Shown here piece after piece: positions 54,116 through 63,591 of a DNA stretch of 64,000 nt. Source of the DNA: Limnohabitans sp. WS1 (GTDB lineage: Bacteria > Pseudomonadota > Gammaproteobacteria > Burkholderiales > Burkholderiaceae_C). How positions within the stretch are numbered: the stretch's first letter is position 1; each line of letters opens with the position of its first letter. The translations under genes were made by a program, and so were the position numbers. The stretch covers positions 62,001 through 126,000 of the forward strand of contig NZ_NERU01000008.1 of NCBI RefSeq assembly GCF_003063265.1, given 5' to 3'. The notes beneath the pieces are model-generated. The model was given only the letters and a program-made list of their open reading frames with translations. It made no database searches and was not told the DNA's origin.

Positions 54116-55360
54116 TTAGGCGAAGAATCTCGCCGCCGATGCGGTGATTCTGCTCAACACGCTTTGCGCTTGTGGGTGGGGCTCCAACACAGGGACGACG
54201 GGTTTTGTAGGGGTGTTCTGGCCCACGATGGTGCGATCCTTTTTGAAATACGATGCGCGATTCTCTTTGCTCGGGTCGCTGTTGCGCTCGACTCGCAACC
54301 ATTCACGGAATTCGGGCGTCATGTAGCAGCCAGTGTCGTGGTCATACCCAGCGCCGATTAACAGCGCCGTCGTTGCGCTGAAATGCCAAGAGTCAGGCAG
54401 CCCCCACTCGCTTAATTCCTCATTTGTCAGCCCGACAAATCGGTGAATGTCACAGGCACGCAGTGTGACGATCTTTGCGGACTTATAAAAATTAAATAGG
54501 TCAGGCGCGTTGCTCTTGATAATCTTGACAGCTTCAATGCGGTCCATCCCCTCTGCGAGGAAATAAGCAGCTTCGTCGTGCATTGCAAGGTATTGCTTTT
54601 CCTCCTCAAGCTTGCGTTTCAAGAACTTGTTGTCGCTTTCTAATTTTTCCCGCAGTTCCTCGTACCTTTCGTGATCACGCAAGCGGTCATGAAAGTAGCC
54701 GTCGGCTGCTCTCTGCAACTCCTGTGCCAAATACTTAAATCGTTGCAGATCAATATCTAATGTGTCGCGTTCAGCTTTTAGCCCATCCCGCTCAACTCTA
54801 AGAGCGAGGTGCTTGTCGCCAATATCATTGCGCTGAGTCTCCACGGTCCAAAGTTCAGCTCTTAGGCTGTCGCGCTCTGCAGTCAATGAGGCAGCAATTT
54901 CAGCAAGGTTGTCTCGTTCAGCGGCCAATGCAGCAACACCAGCGGCCAAGGTTTTCCGTTCTTTATAGTCAGCAATCGCTTGGCTCAGGTAGATGTCAAG
55001 CTGATCAGGCGGCACAGCGAAAAACTCTTGACCACCAACCGATGCATTGGGGTTCTGGTTCGCAAACTCGTACACGCTCTGGGCTTTTTCCTCTTCGATG
55101 TGCGCATCATTGCTGTTTTCGACCTCATAGACATATGCAATATAGAGACGCAAAACGTGGCGAGTATCGCGGTTCCAAGCGGCGCAGCGGTCGGTCGGGT
55201 TGCCTGAGCCAATCTTGCAAGTGTTGGGATTTACATGCGATCCAAGCACGTACACGTAGTTGTTCCCGATGTAAATTGGATCAATGGGGGCCTGTGGCAA
55301 AATTTGCACAGGTGCCGGTGTATAACGTTGCGATACATAAACACGGTTTGTTCTTGCCAT
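54116..55360 (-). CDS. GIY-YIG/T5orf172-like protein with long coiled coil
   Basis: The 414-residue protein has an N-terminal T5orf172/MUG113-like (GIY-YIG superfamily) domain, about residues 34-140: 'NYVYVLGSHVNPNTCKIGSG', 'DRCAAWNRDT', a conserved 'HIEEEKAQ' and 'QEFFAVP'. A heptad-rich coiled coil (about 140-275, 'AERDNLAEIAASLTAERDSL') and a C-terminal globular domain follow. GIY-YIG domains often cut DNA, but catalytic residues cannot be confirmed by eye. The ATG at 55360 starts one base after the upstream stop. The genomic location (inserted in a conserved gene order) suggests a defence or mobile-element-linked role. Confidence 0.75.
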   Translation of the reverse strand: MARTNRVYVSQRYTPAPVQILPQAPIDPIYIGNNYVYVLGSHVNPNTCKIGSGNPTDRCAAWNRDTRHVLRLYIAYVYEVENSNDAHIEEEKAQSVYEFANQNPNASVGGQEFFAVPPDQLDIYLSQAIADYKERKTLAAGVAALAAERDNLAEIAASLTAERDSLRAELWTVETQRNDIGDKHLALRVERDGLKAERDTLDIDLQRFKYLAQELQRAADGYFHDRLRDHERYEELREKLESDNKFLKRKLEEEKQYLAMHDEAAYFLAEGMDRIEAVKIIKSNAPDLFNFYKSAKIVTLRACDIHRFVGLTNEELSEWGLPDSWHFSATTALLIGAGYDHDTGCYMTPEFREWLRVERNSDPSKENRASYFKKDRTIVGQNTPTKPVVPVLEPHPQAQSVLSRITASAARFFA

Positions 55361-55361
55361 C

Positions 55362-55847
55362 TCAAAATCCCCCAAAGTGAGCGACAAAAGCGGCCCTCTG
55401 CTTGGCCGTGAAGTAGGCCCTAAAACTGCCGCCAATACGACCAATCGACTCGGGCTGCTGCAATACCTCTGACCAGTGCTCGGTGCCGTTTTTGTGGTTC
55501 TCGGTGCGTGTTGTCAGTGTGACTTGGTCCAGTTCCATGAAGAAGTCGAACTGCTCTTCCCGTGGCAATCCAATCATTGCCTCATAGCAATCAAGGCGAC
55601 GCATCTTGTGGGCTCGCTGAACGAGCTTCATGTCGAAGTTTGATTCGATCAGAGCTTCTGCAGCTTCGCGGGTCTCAGCCACGACCATCCAGTTGTCGTC
55701 TATGGAGCGGTGCAGCAAGTCTTCGAAGCCTCCGTAAACGTCATAGCAGGTCAAGCCGCACGACTTTCGAAAAGCCTCCGAATGGTCAAGTGCTGAGTAG
55801 AAGATTTCCTTTCGGCGCTCAGCAGTGAGTTTAGTCTTTGTTGGCAT
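55362..55847 (-). CDS. Hypothetical protein, partner of the GIY-YIG gene
   Basis: I do not recognise this 161-residue acidic, helical protein ('KSCGLTCYDVYGGFEDLLHR', 'MIGLPREEQFDFFMELDQ'). It ends one base before the GIY-YIG start, so the two are translationally coupled. It is the first gene of the island's operon, downstream of the AT-rich region. Confidence 0.65.
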   Translation of the reverse strand: MPTKTKLTAERRKEIFYSALDHSEAFRKSCGLTCYDVYGGFEDLLHRSIDDNWMVVAETREAAEALIESNFDMKLVQRAHKMRRLDCYEAMIGLPREEQFDFFMELDQVTLTTRTENHKNGTEHWSEVLQQPESIGRIGGSFRAYFTAKQRAAFVAHFGGF

Positions 55848-56290
55848 TTAGGTCATTGAAAGTAATTATTAAATGTATCACTACAAATATTTTATGACCA
55901 TTTATAGTGCAAAAAATAATTATTTAAATGTGCATTAGGTATAAAAATAAATGACATAACCTGATTTGAAAGCGGTGATTGGCAGCTCAATTGAGCGTCG
56001 CTTTCGGATATGACTGGACGTGTGGACTAGCAGATGGGTCTGCCAGTCGAGCCAAGCCTTGTGGCGAATAAATTCTCGGCGGGCAGAGTAGTTACAGGCG
56101 GAAGTTGTGTATGGGCGGATTCGATCTTGAAGTTGTAGCGGACGATTTGGTCGTCTTACGCGGGGAATTACTTATCTGCCCTTAAACATCACTTTTTGGT
56201 GGTAGCAAGCTACTCACCGAATCGAATCGAATCGAATCGCAAAGGCATCAGGCCACTTGTTGGAGGGGGCTTCAGCAGCATCCTCAAGGT
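55848..56290. other. AT-rich promoter region and short tandem repeat at island edge
   Basis: No gene is supported here. Bases 55850-55970 are very AT-rich, unlike the rest of the window, and probably carry the island promoter. At 56219-56238 the pentamer gaatc is repeated four times in tandem. The stretch 55990-56180 has no convincing open frame and may be a remnant of an older gene or repeat. Confidence 0.55.
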
Positions 56291-56758
56291 TTATTCGCGG
56301 TGGTAGGGGTGGTTGGCGTTGATCGACCAAGCCCGGTAAAGCTGCTCGATCAAGAGCACCCGGGCCATGGCGTGGGGCAAAGTCATGTCTGACAAGCGAA
56401 TGCGCTCGTGGGCCGCTTGGCGGAACTCGGGCTCCAGACCATCGGGACCACCAATGACCAAGGCCACATCATCACCACTGAGCTGCCAACTGGTCAGCCG
56501 TGTGGCCAGGGCTTGGGTGGTCAGGTGGGTGCCACGCTCGTCGAGCACCACAATGCGGGTGCCGCGCGGAATGGCGGCTTCAATGCGCTGGCGCTCGGCG
56601 GCGTACAAAGTCGGCAAGGTTTTGGAGCCCCGGGGCTCGGTTTTCACGGCCTTGAGCTCGACCTTGAGCTCAGGCGGAAAACGTTTGGCGTAGTCATCCC
56701 AGGCGGTTTGCGCCCAGTCGGGCACACGCTGGCCGACCGCAACGATCAGCAGCTTCAT
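56291..56758 (-). CDS. rlmH: 23S rRNA pseudouridine-1915 N3-methyltransferase RlmH
   Basis: The 155-residue SPOUT methyltransferase has the knot motifs '[20 protein letters not shown]', '[20 protein letters not shown]' and '[20 protein letters not shown]'. It methylates Psi1915 in helix 69 of assembled 70S ribosomes. It follows rsfS by 6 bp, the common order. Confidence 0.97.
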   Translation of the reverse strand: MKLLIVAVGQRVPDWAQTAWDDYAKRFPPELKVELKAVKTEPRGSKTLPTLYAAERQRIEAAIPRGTRIVVLDERGTHLTTQALATRLTSWQLSGDDVALVIGGPDGLEPEFRQAAHERIRLSDMTLPHAMARVLLIEQLYRAWSINANHPYHRE

Positions 56759-56764
56759 GCAGGA

Positions 56765-57577
56765 TCAATCGGCTTTGCGACGGGTCGCAGCTTGCACGGC
56801 CTTGCGTGCTGGAGCCTTTTTGGCAGCCGGTTTGGCTGCCGATTTCGCCGCAGTCTTGGTTGCTGGCTTGCCGACTGTTTTCACGGTGGGCTTGCTGGTC
56901 TTGGCCGCTGCCTTGACGGCTGGCTTAACGGCTGTCTTTGCTGCACTTGGAGCGCTGGTTTTCGCCCCAGTCGTCTTCGCTGCAGTTTTGGATGAAGTTT
57001 TGGCAGCCGGCTTGGCGGCGGATTTGGCAGCAGGTTTACCCGCTTTGAGCGGCGCTTTCAAGGCAGGCTTGGCTTTGGTTGCGGTTTTGGTCGCAGCTTT
57101 GGTCGCGGTTTTGGGCGCAGCAGTTTTGGCTGTAGTGGTTTTGGCGCTGGCTTTTTTGGCCACCGAATTTTTGATGTGACCTTTGACCTCGGCTGTGGCC
57201 ACCGGCTTGGGCGCACCGAACTTCAAGCGCACAGGGGTACCACCCCAGATCTCTTCCAGGTTGTAATAAGTTCTGATGGTGGGCTGCATGATGTGCACCA
57301 CTGCTGGGCCGCAGTCCACAATGATCCATTCACCGTTGTCTTCACCTTCCATTCGGGGTTTGCCGAAACCGGCTTCGCGCACTTTGTCACGGACGCTGGC
57401 GGCCAACGCTTTGGTTTGGCGATTGGACGTGCCCGAGGCAATGATGACCCGCTCGAACAACGAGGACAAATGTTCGGTATCAAAAACTTGAATTTCTTGG
57501 GCCTTGACGTCCTCCAAGGCGTCCACGATGGCTCTTTGGAGTTTTTGAATGTCTTTTTTGGCTGCGATTTCGGTCAT
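56765..57577 (-). CDS. rsfS: Ribosomal silencing factor RsfS with long Lys/Ala-rich tail
   Basis: The first ~115 residues are the RsfS domain ('VQIFDTEHLSS'-like 'EIQVFDTEHLSSLFERVIIA', 'DCGPAVVHIMQPTIRTYYNL', 'EEIWGG'). It binds ribosomal protein L14 and blocks subunit joining. The remaining ~140 residues are almost wholly Lys, Ala, Thr, Pro and Ser, histone-H1-like, which is far beyond the usual length (105-150 residues). The ATG overlaps the nadD stop (TGATG). Confidence 0.92.
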   Translation of the reverse strand: MTEIAAKKDIQKLQRAIVDALEDVKAQEIQVFDTEHLSSLFERVIIASGTSNRQTKALAASVRDKVREAGFGKPRMEGEDNGEWIIVDCGPAVVHIMQPTIRTYYNLEEIWGGTPVRLKFGAPKPVATAEVKGHIKNSVAKKASAKTTTAKTAAPKTATKAATKTATKAKPALKAPLKAGKPAAKSAAKPAAKTSSKTAAKTTGAKTSAPSAAKTAVKPAVKAAAKTSKPTVKTVGKPATKTAAKSAAKPAAKKAPARKAVQAATRRKAD

Positions 57578-58260
57578 CAATGGGGCCTGTATAGGTGGTG
57601 TTCGTTTATGTAGCGCTCGACGGCGGGGCTTACCAGACCTGTGATGGTCTGCTCTGTGGCCGCCAGAACACGGATGGCCGTGGCACTGTGAGGCATGAGC
57701 GGCATGTCCAGAGAAAGAATGCGCGCTTGCAGCGTGTCAAAAAGACGGGTTGAAGGTGCGGGCTTTTGCGGGTCTTCACTCCACGCACGCACGGCCTTAT
57801 CACGGCTTGCGGCACAGATTATAGCGATGCGCCCAATTTCATCGATTTGGTGCCATGAGGGCAAGGAGCGGCGCTGATCATCTCCGATCAATAAAAACAA
57901 TTGCGCCCTTGGCCACTGGGTTTGCAGTTCATGCAAAGTGTCCACCGTGTAACTGGGCCCTGTCCGGCCAATTTCACGGTCATCGACCACCACGCGCGGT
58001 AAATGCGCGAACGCCAAACGCGTCATGGCCAAGCGGTGCACAGGCGGCGTCAAATCACGGGGTTTATGCCAAGCCTGCCCCGTTGGCAACACATGCACCA
58101 AGTCCAGCTGGAGCTGTTCAATGGCCGCTTCGACCAAAGCCACATGGGCTTGATGGGGGGGATCAAACGCACCACCAAAGACACCTGCTCGCTGAACACC
58201 TTCGGCCTTGGGCCAAGCGATCTGGGGGCTCAAGGCTTGAGGTTCAGGCTGGGGCTCCAT
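57577..58260 (-). CDS. nadD: Nicotinate-nucleotide adenylyltransferase NadD
   Basis: The 227-residue nucleotidyltransferase has 'GVFGGAFDPPHQAHVALVEA' (HxGH-like motif), 'LIGDDQRRSLPSW' and 'HSATAIRVLAA' (S/T-x-x-R motif). It makes nicotinate adenine dinucleotide in NAD synthesis. The ATG at 58260 lies 14 bp after the hemF stop and adds a Pro-rich lead of about 20 residues. Part of the hemF-nadD-rsfS-rlmH operon. Confidence 0.94.
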   Translation of the reverse strand: MEPQPEPQALSPQIAWPKAEGVQRAGVFGGAFDPPHQAHVALVEAAIEQLQLDLVHVLPTGQAWHKPRDLTPPVHRLAMTRLAFAHLPRVVVDDREIGRTGPSYTVDTLHELQTQWPRAQLFLLIGDDQRRSLPSWHQIDEIGRIAIICAASRDKAVRAWSEDPQKPAPSTRLFDTLQARILSLDMPLMPHSATAIRVLAATEQTITGLVSPAVERYINEHHLYRPH

Positions 58261-58274
58261 GGGCAACAAAGGGG

Positions 58275-59195
58275 TCAAACCCAGTCCTTGGGCACGAGAA
58301 AGTGGCTGAGCAAGCGGGCTTCTGGTGTGCCAGGCTCGTCCTGACGCTGGTACGACCAACGCACCTCAGGGGGCATGGACAACAAAATCGATTCGGTGCG
58401 CCCACCGGACTGCAGTCCAAAATGGGTGCCCCGATCCCAGACCAGGTTGAACTCCACATAGCGACCACGGCGGTAAAGCTGGAAATCACGTTCACGTTCG
58501 CCGTAGGCCATGTCCTTGCGTCGGAGCACAATGGGCATATAAGCACTGAGCAAAGCGTTGCCGACGCTTTGCATCATGGCAAAGCTTTGTTCCATGCCCA
58601 GCTCGGAAAAATCGTCAAAGAAAATGCCACCCACGCCACGCTGCTCACGGCGGTGTTTGTTGCAAAAATAGTCGTCGCACCAAGTCTTGAAACGCGGGTG
58701 CAAAGCCTCGCCAAATGGGGACAATGCGTCTTTGCATGTTTGATGAAAATGCACGGCGTCTTCGTCAAAGCCATAGTAAGGCGTCAGATCCATGCCCCCC
58801 CCAAACCAGGCCACAGGAGCCCTGCCCTCAGGTTTGGCGGCAATCATTCGAACGTTCATGTGCACCGTGGGCACATAGGGATTGCGGGGATGGAACACCA
58901 AAGACACCCCCATGGCCTCAAATGCAGAACCCGCCAATTCGGGTCGGTGTTGTGTGGCCGAAGGCGGCAATTGCGGTCCAGTGACATGAGAAAAACCACA
59001 ACCGGCCCGCTCAAAAATGGGGCCACCTTCCAAAATTTGGGTGATCCCGTTGCCCTGAAGTTTTTCGCCAGGATCTTTTTGCCAAACATCGGTCAAAAAA
59101 GGCGTGCCATCCAGATCAGTCAATGCCCCGGTGATGCGAGACTGCAGATCCATCAGGTATTTTTTGGCCGTGCCGAGTTCAAAACTTGTGCTCAT
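58275..59195 (-). CDS. hemF: Oxygen-dependent coproporphyrinogen III oxidase HemF
   Basis: The 306-residue enzyme has the HemF pattern: '[20 protein letters not shown]', 'HFHQTCKDA', '[20 protein letters not shown]' and '[13 protein letters not shown]'. It converts coproporphyrinogen III to protoporphyrinogen IX aerobically. It leads the run toward nadD. Confidence 0.97.
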   Translation of the reverse strand: MSTSFELGTAKKYLMDLQSRITGALTDLDGTPFLTDVWQKDPGEKLQGNGITQILEGGPIFERAGCGFSHVTGPQLPPSATQHRPELAGSAFEAMGVSLVFHPRNPYVPTVHMNVRMIAAKPEGRAPVAWFGGGMDLTPYYGFDEDAVHFHQTCKDALSPFGEALHPRFKTWCDDYFCNKHRREQRGVGGIFFDDFSELGMEQSFAMMQSVGNALLSAYMPIVLRRKDMAYGERERDFQLYRRGRYVEFNLVWDRGTHFGLQSGGRTESILLSMPPEVRWSYQRQDEPGTPEARLLSHFLVPKDWV

Positions 59196-59219
59196 GGTGT
59201 GTGAAGACTTTTAAAAAAT

Positions 59220-59873
59220 TCAGGGATTTGCGACATTGACAGGGGGTGTCGTTTCTTCATTGGCAGGTGCTCGCCAAGGCGTGATGGGCCCCATTTGGTG
59301 CTCATGGTAGCCTTTAACACCCTCAAACACTCGGGCCATGTGGGTGTAATCAGGCTCAAGCTGGCCGGTCAAGTGGTAAAAATCCACCACGCTGAAGCAG
59401 CGCTGCCCCCAATCGAGCTTGACCAAGGCCAAAGGTACTTTGGCACCCAAGGCCAGCTGGTAAAAACCACTTCGCCAACCTGGGGTGAGACTGCGCGTGC
59501 CTTCTGGGGCCAAGGCCAACCAAAGAAGTTGTTCTTGTTGTTTGTGCTGCTCGAACACATGCACCATTTGTCCCACCACACCCTTGGGCGAACTGCGGTC
59601 GATGGGAATGCCCCCCACCCAACGCATCCAAGCCCCCAGCAGCGGAATTTTGAACAAAGAATCTTTGCCCCAAAAATGCGCTGGAATGCCCAAGGCCCAT
59701 TTGGCGAGCATGCCTATTGGAAAATCCCAGTTGCTCGTGTGTGGATAAACAATGGCGACCCCCTGAAGCGCAGGAAACCCTTCAAAGTCCAAACGCCAAC
59801 CCAGCAATTTCAAGACCCAACGGGCCAAACGAGAACCCCGAAATTGAACTGGATGGCGCATCGAATCAGGCAT
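59220..59873 (-). CDS. Lysophospholipid acyltransferase family protein (PlsC domain)
   Basis: The 217-residue protein has the PlsC motif H-x4-D ('PHTSNWDFPIGM'), 'WVGGIPIDRSS' and 'APEGTRSL'. It transfers an acyl chain, likely to 1-acyl-glycerol-3-phosphate or another lysolipid. It starts 6 bp after purD's stop on the same strand. The exact substrate is uncertain because the family has several paralogues. Confidence 0.88.
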   Translation of the reverse strand: MPDSMRHPVQFRGSRLARWVLKLLGWRLDFEGFPALQGVAIVYPHTSNWDFPIGMLAKWALGIPAHFWGKDSLFKIPLLGAWMRWVGGIPIDRSSPKGVVGQMVHVFEQHKQQEQLLWLALAPEGTRSLTPGWRSGFYQLALGAKVPLALVKLDWGQRCFSVVDFYHLTGQLEPDYTHMARVFEGVKGYHEHQMGPITPWRAPANEETTPPVNVANP

Positions 59874-59879
59874 AAAAGA

Positions 59880-61169
59880 TCAAACGCTGGAGGTTTTGAT
59901 GGCTCGGTGACCAATGTCTCGGCGCATTTGCTGGCCATCAAAGGCGATCGGCAGGGCTGTTTGGTAAGCCTTTTGCTGAGCCAGCTTGACCGAATCGGCC
60001 AGCGCAGTGACACACAAGACGCGTCCTCCTGAGGTCAAAACTTGACCCTCGTGTTCTGACGTGCCCGCATGGAAAACCATGGCATCTTCACTGTCTTTGG
60101 GCAAGCCACTGATGGCATCACCTTTGCGCGGATGGAGCGGGTAGCCCTGTGCAGCCATGACCACACCCAAAGCCACACGGCGATCCCACTCCATTTCAAA
60201 GGTGTCAAGGCCCTGCGAGGTGGCCGCCAACAAGACTTCAAAGAAATCAGATTTCATGCGCATCAAAATGGGTTGGGTTTCTGGGTCACCCATGCGGCAA
60301 TTGAATTCCAGCGTTTTGACACGGCCATCCGGAGTGATCATGAGTCCCGCATACAAAAAGCCGGTGTAGTTGATGCCTTCTTTGTCCATGCCACGAATGG
60401 TAGGCAAGATGACTTCACGCATGGCACGGGCATGAATCTCGGCGGTCACCACTGGCGCAGGCGAGTAAGCCCCCATGCCACCCGTATTGGGGCCTTGATC
60501 ACCGTCGAGCAGGCGTTTGTGGTCTTGGCTGGTGGCCAGGGCTGCCACGTTTTTGCCATCACACAAGACCATGAAACTGGCCTCTTCACCCGTCAAAAAC
60601 TCTTCGATCACCACCCTTGCCCCGCCGGCGTTGTGGGCCACACCCAAGGTGTTGTCCAGCAGCATGAAGTCAATCGCTTCATGGGCTTCGGCCAAGGTCA
60701 TGGCCACGACCACCCCTTTACCAGCGGCCAAGCCGTCGGCTTTGACCACAATAGGCGCCCCCTTGCTGTCCACATAGGCATGGGCCAAGGCCGCGTCGGT
60801 AAAAGTTTCAAATTCGGCCGTAGGAATGCCATGCCGCTGCATGAAGGCCTTTGAAAAGGCCTTGGAACTTTCCAATTGAGCCGCTGCTTGTGTGGGGCCA
60901 AAAATGCGCAAGGCATGCGCCCGAAAATCATCCACGATGCCTGCTGCCAATGGCGCCTCTGGGCCGACCAGCGTCAAACCAATGCCTTGCTCAATCGCCC
61001 ATTGGCGAAGTTGCTTGACGTCGGTGATCGGCACATTGATCAACTGACTGTCTTTGGCCGTCCCCCCATTGCCGGGTGCTACAAAGACTTGTTGGATTTT
61101 GGGCGACTGGGCCAATTTCCAAGCCATGGCGTGTTCACGCCCCCCTCCGCCGACGACCAATACTTTCAT
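59880..61169 (-). CDS. purD: Phosphoribosylamine-glycine ligase (PurD)
   Basis: The 429-residue ATP-grasp enzyme has 'MKVLVVGGGGREHAMAWKLA', 'VVIEEFLTGEEASFMVLCDG', 'TGGMGAYSP' and 'LEFNCRMGDPETQPILMR'. It makes GAR in purine synthesis. The ATG at 61169 gives the usual start. It follows the yebC gene by 9 bp. Confidence 0.97.
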   Translation of the reverse strand: MKVLVVGGGGREHAMAWKLAQSPKIQQVFVAPGNGGTAKDSQLINVPITDVKQLRQWAIEQGIGLTLVGPEAPLAAGIVDDFRAHALRIFGPTQAAAQLESSKAFSKAFMQRHGIPTAEFETFTDAALAHAYVDSKGAPIVVKADGLAAGKGVVVAMTLAEAHEAIDFMLLDNTLGVAHNAGGARVVIEEFLTGEEASFMVLCDGKNVAALATSQDHKRLLDGDQGPNTGGMGAYSPAPVVTAEIHARAMREVILPTIRGMDKEGINYTGFLYAGLMITPDGRVKTLEFNCRMGDPETQPILMRMKSDFFEVLLAATSQGLDTFEMEWDRRVALGVVMAAQGYPLHPRKGDAISGLPKDSEDAMVFHAGTSEHEGQVLTSGGRVLCVTALADSVKLAQQKAYQTALPIAFDGQQMRRDIGHRAIKTSSV

Positions 61170-61178
61170 CAAACTTCC

Positions 61179-61904
61179 TTAATCTTCAAATTCCGCATTG
61201 TGGAAAACGTTTTGCACATCATCCAAGTCTTCCAATATATCCAATAATTTTTGCATTTTGGCAGCTTCTTCCCCAGACAAAGTGACGGCATTCTCTGGAC
61301 GCATGGTCACCTCGGCCATGTCTGCCACCAGTCCGGCAGCTTCCAAGGCGTTTTTCACTGATTCAAAGTCTGCATAGGCGGTCAAAACTTCGATAGAACC
61401 TTCTTCGTCGGTGATCACATCCTCGGCTCCTGCCTCCAAAGCCACTTCCATGACTTTGTCTTCATTGGTGCCGGGGGCATAAATCAGCTGGCCGCAATGC
61501 TTGAACTGAAAAGCCACGGAGCCCTCGGTGCCCAAATTGCCCCCGTGCTTGTTCAAAGCGTGCCGCACCTCGGCCACGGTGCGCACCCGGTTGTCGGTCA
61601 TGGTGTCCAAAATGATGGCCGCCCCGCCGATGCCATAACCTTCGTAACGGATCTCCTCGTAGCTCACGCCTTCCAGATTCCCCGTGGCTTTGTCCACGTT
61701 GCGCTTGATGGTGTCAGCCGGCATGTTGGCCGCTTTGGCTTTTTCGATGGCCAAGCGCAAACGGGGATTGGCGCTGACGTCACCGCCACCGGTTCGGGCT
61801 GCCACCATGATTTCGCGGACCACCCGGGTCCAGATACGCTGGCGTTTTTCGTCTTGACGCCCCTTGCGGTGCTGAATATTTGCCCATTTACTGTGGCCAG
61901 CCAT
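61179..61904 (-). CDS. YebC/PmpR family DNA-binding regulator
   Basis: The 241-residue protein has the YebC start '[20 protein letters not shown]', '[20 protein letters not shown]' and '[20 protein letters not shown]'. Family members act as transcription regulators and, more recently, as translation factors relieving polyproline stalling. The start is fixed by the conserved first residues. Divergent from the HerA-like gene. Confidence 0.96.
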   Translation of the reverse strand: MAGHSKWANIQHRKGRQDEKRQRIWTRVVREIMVAARTGGGDVSANPRLRLAIEKAKAANMPADTIKRNVDKATGNLEGVSYEEIRYEGYGIGGAAIILDTMTDNRVRTVAEVRHALNKHGGNLGTEGSVAFQFKHCGQLIYAPGTNEDKVMEVALEAGAEDVITDEEGSIEVLTAYADFESVKNALEAAGLVADMAEVTMRPENAVTLSGEEAAKMQKLLDILEDLDDVQNVFHNAEFED

Positions 61905-61975
61905 CGGGAATTCCTTGAATGTTGATTTAATCTAGAGCTTGGATTTTACTTTTCACAAGCGGGAGATTTTTGAAA

Positions 61976-63487
61976 ATGGCCGAACCCATGCTGATCGCAC
62001 AAAACGCACAAGCCCAATGCCACCTGCTGCCCGGTCTGTCCAACCGTCACGGCCTGATCACAGGTGCAACCGGCACGGGCAAAACAGTGACACTGCAAAC
62101 CCTTGCAGAGAATTTTTCTCGTTTGGGTGTTCCGGTGTTCATGGCCGACGTCAAGGGCGATCTGACAGGCATCAGCCAGCCAGGCAAGATCGGCGAGAAA
62201 CTGACCGCCGTTCTCAAAGACCGAGGCATTCCCATCCCCACACCACAGGCATGCCCAACGGCTTTGTGGGACGTTTTTGGCGAAAGTGGTCACCCTGTAC
62301 GCGCCACGATTTCTGACATGGGACCCCTCTTGTTGACCCGCATGCTGGGCCTCAACGACACGCAGTCTGGGGTGCTCAATTTGGTCTTCAAAATTGCCGA
62401 TGACAACGGACTGTTGTTGTTGGACATGAAGGACTTGCGGGCCATGCTGCAGTTCGTGGGTGAAAACGCCAAGCAATTCACCACCGAATACGGCAACATC
62501 AGTGCCGCCAGCATCGGTGCCATTCAACGCGGTTTGCTGCAAATCGAAAGCCAAGGCGGCGACAAATTCTTTGGTGAGCCCATGCTCAACATCGAGGACT
62601 TCATGCAGACCGACGCGCAGGGTCTGGGGGTGGTGAACATCCTTTCGGCCGACAAACTCATGAACTCCCCACGGCTGTATGCCACCTTCTTGCTCTGGAT
62701 GCTGTCGGAGTTGTTTGAAGTGTTGCCTGAAATTGGAGACCCGGAAAAACCCAAATTGGTGTTTTTCTTTGACGAAGCGCACTTGCTGTTCAAGGATGCT
62801 CCTGCGGCCCTGGTTGAACGCATTGAACTGGTGGTGCGCTTGGTACGCTCCAAAGGCGTCGGGGTGTATTTCGTCACACAAAACCCATTGGACATACCCG
62901 ACAGCGTGCTGGGCCAACTGGGCAATCGGGTGCAACATGCTTTGCGTGCCTTCACACCCAGAGACCAAAAAGCGGTCGCCGCCACCGCGCAAACCATGCG
63001 CCCCAAATCCGGGCTGAACATTGAAGCCGCCATCACGGAGTTGGGTGTGGGCGAAGCATTGATCAGCCTGTTGGATGCCAAAGGACGCCCCACCGAGACT
63101 GAGCGTGTGTTTGTGATGCCCCCCGCCAGCCAATTGGGGCCCATTACCCCCGAACAACGCCAAATCCTGATCCAAAGCTCATTGGTGGCCGGTGTTTACG
63201 AGCAGGCACTGGACCGTGAATCTGCCTTTGAAAAAATCAAAGGTCAATCGGCCTCTGCCCCCAACACGGCTTCAACCCCAAACCCTGCCGCAGAAAAAGA
63301 GTCCGGAGGCTTCATGGGGGGCTTGTCAGACATCCTTTTTGGCAGCACAGGCCCACGAGGTGCTCAGCGCGATGGGGTTGCTCAGTTGGTGGTCAAAAGC
63401 GCGGTTCGAACCGTGGGCTCCGCCATTGGCCGAGAAATTGTCCGAGGCGTGCTCGGCGGGCTTTTGGGCGGCAGTCGTCGCAGATAA
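61976..63487 (+). CDS. HerA-like ATPase (DUF853)
   Basis: The 503-residue protein has Walker A '[16 protein letters not shown]', Walker B '[20 protein letters not shown]', '[20 protein letters not shown]' and an arginine-finger region '[12 protein letters not shown]'. The DUF853 group is related to the HerA/FtsK DNA translocases, but the cellular role is unknown. A Ser/Pro/Ala-rich linker (about 420-445) precedes a Gly-rich C-terminus ('[10 protein letters not shown]'). The ATG at 61976 is preferred over an in-frame TTG at 61970. Confidence 0.9.
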   Translation: MAEPMLIAQNAQAQCHLLPGLSNRHGLITGATGTGKTVTLQTLAENFSRLGVPVFMADVKGDLTGISQPGKIGEKLTAVLKDRGIPIPTPQACPTALWDVFGESGHPVRATISDMGPLLLTRMLGLNDTQSGVLNLVFKIADDNGLLLLDMKDLRAMLQFVGENAKQFTTEYGNISAASIGAIQRGLLQIESQGGDKFFGEPMLNIEDFMQTDAQGLGVVNILSADKLMNSPRLYATFLLWMLSELFEVLPEIGDPEKPKLVFFFDEAHLLFKDAPAALVERIELVVRLVRSKGVGVYFVTQNPLDIPDSVLGQLGNRVQHALRAFTPRDQKAVAATAQTMRPKSGLNIEAAITELGVGEALISLLDAKGRPTETERVFVMPPASQLGPITPEQRQILIQSSLVAGVYEQALDRESAFEKIKGQSASAPNTASTPNPAAEKESGGFMGGLSDILFGSTGPRGAQRDGVAQLVVKSAVRTVGSAIGREIVRGVLGGLLGGSRRR

Positions 63488-63527
63488 GACCTGTTTGGTT
63501 GGGCCGGTGTTCAGCAAACTCCACAAA

Positions 63528-63549
63528 AAAAGGCCCATCAGGGCCTTTT
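63528..63549. terminator. Terminator between the HerA-like gene and clpA
   Basis: Arms aaaaggccc and gggcctttt with an ATCA loop; on the minus strand the stem is followed by seven T, on the plus strand by four. It ends clpA and probably also the convergent HerA-like gene. Confidence 0.8.
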
Positions 63550-63591
63550 GGAGTGCATTGCAGGCCTGAAAGAACCAGGGCCTGAAAATGG

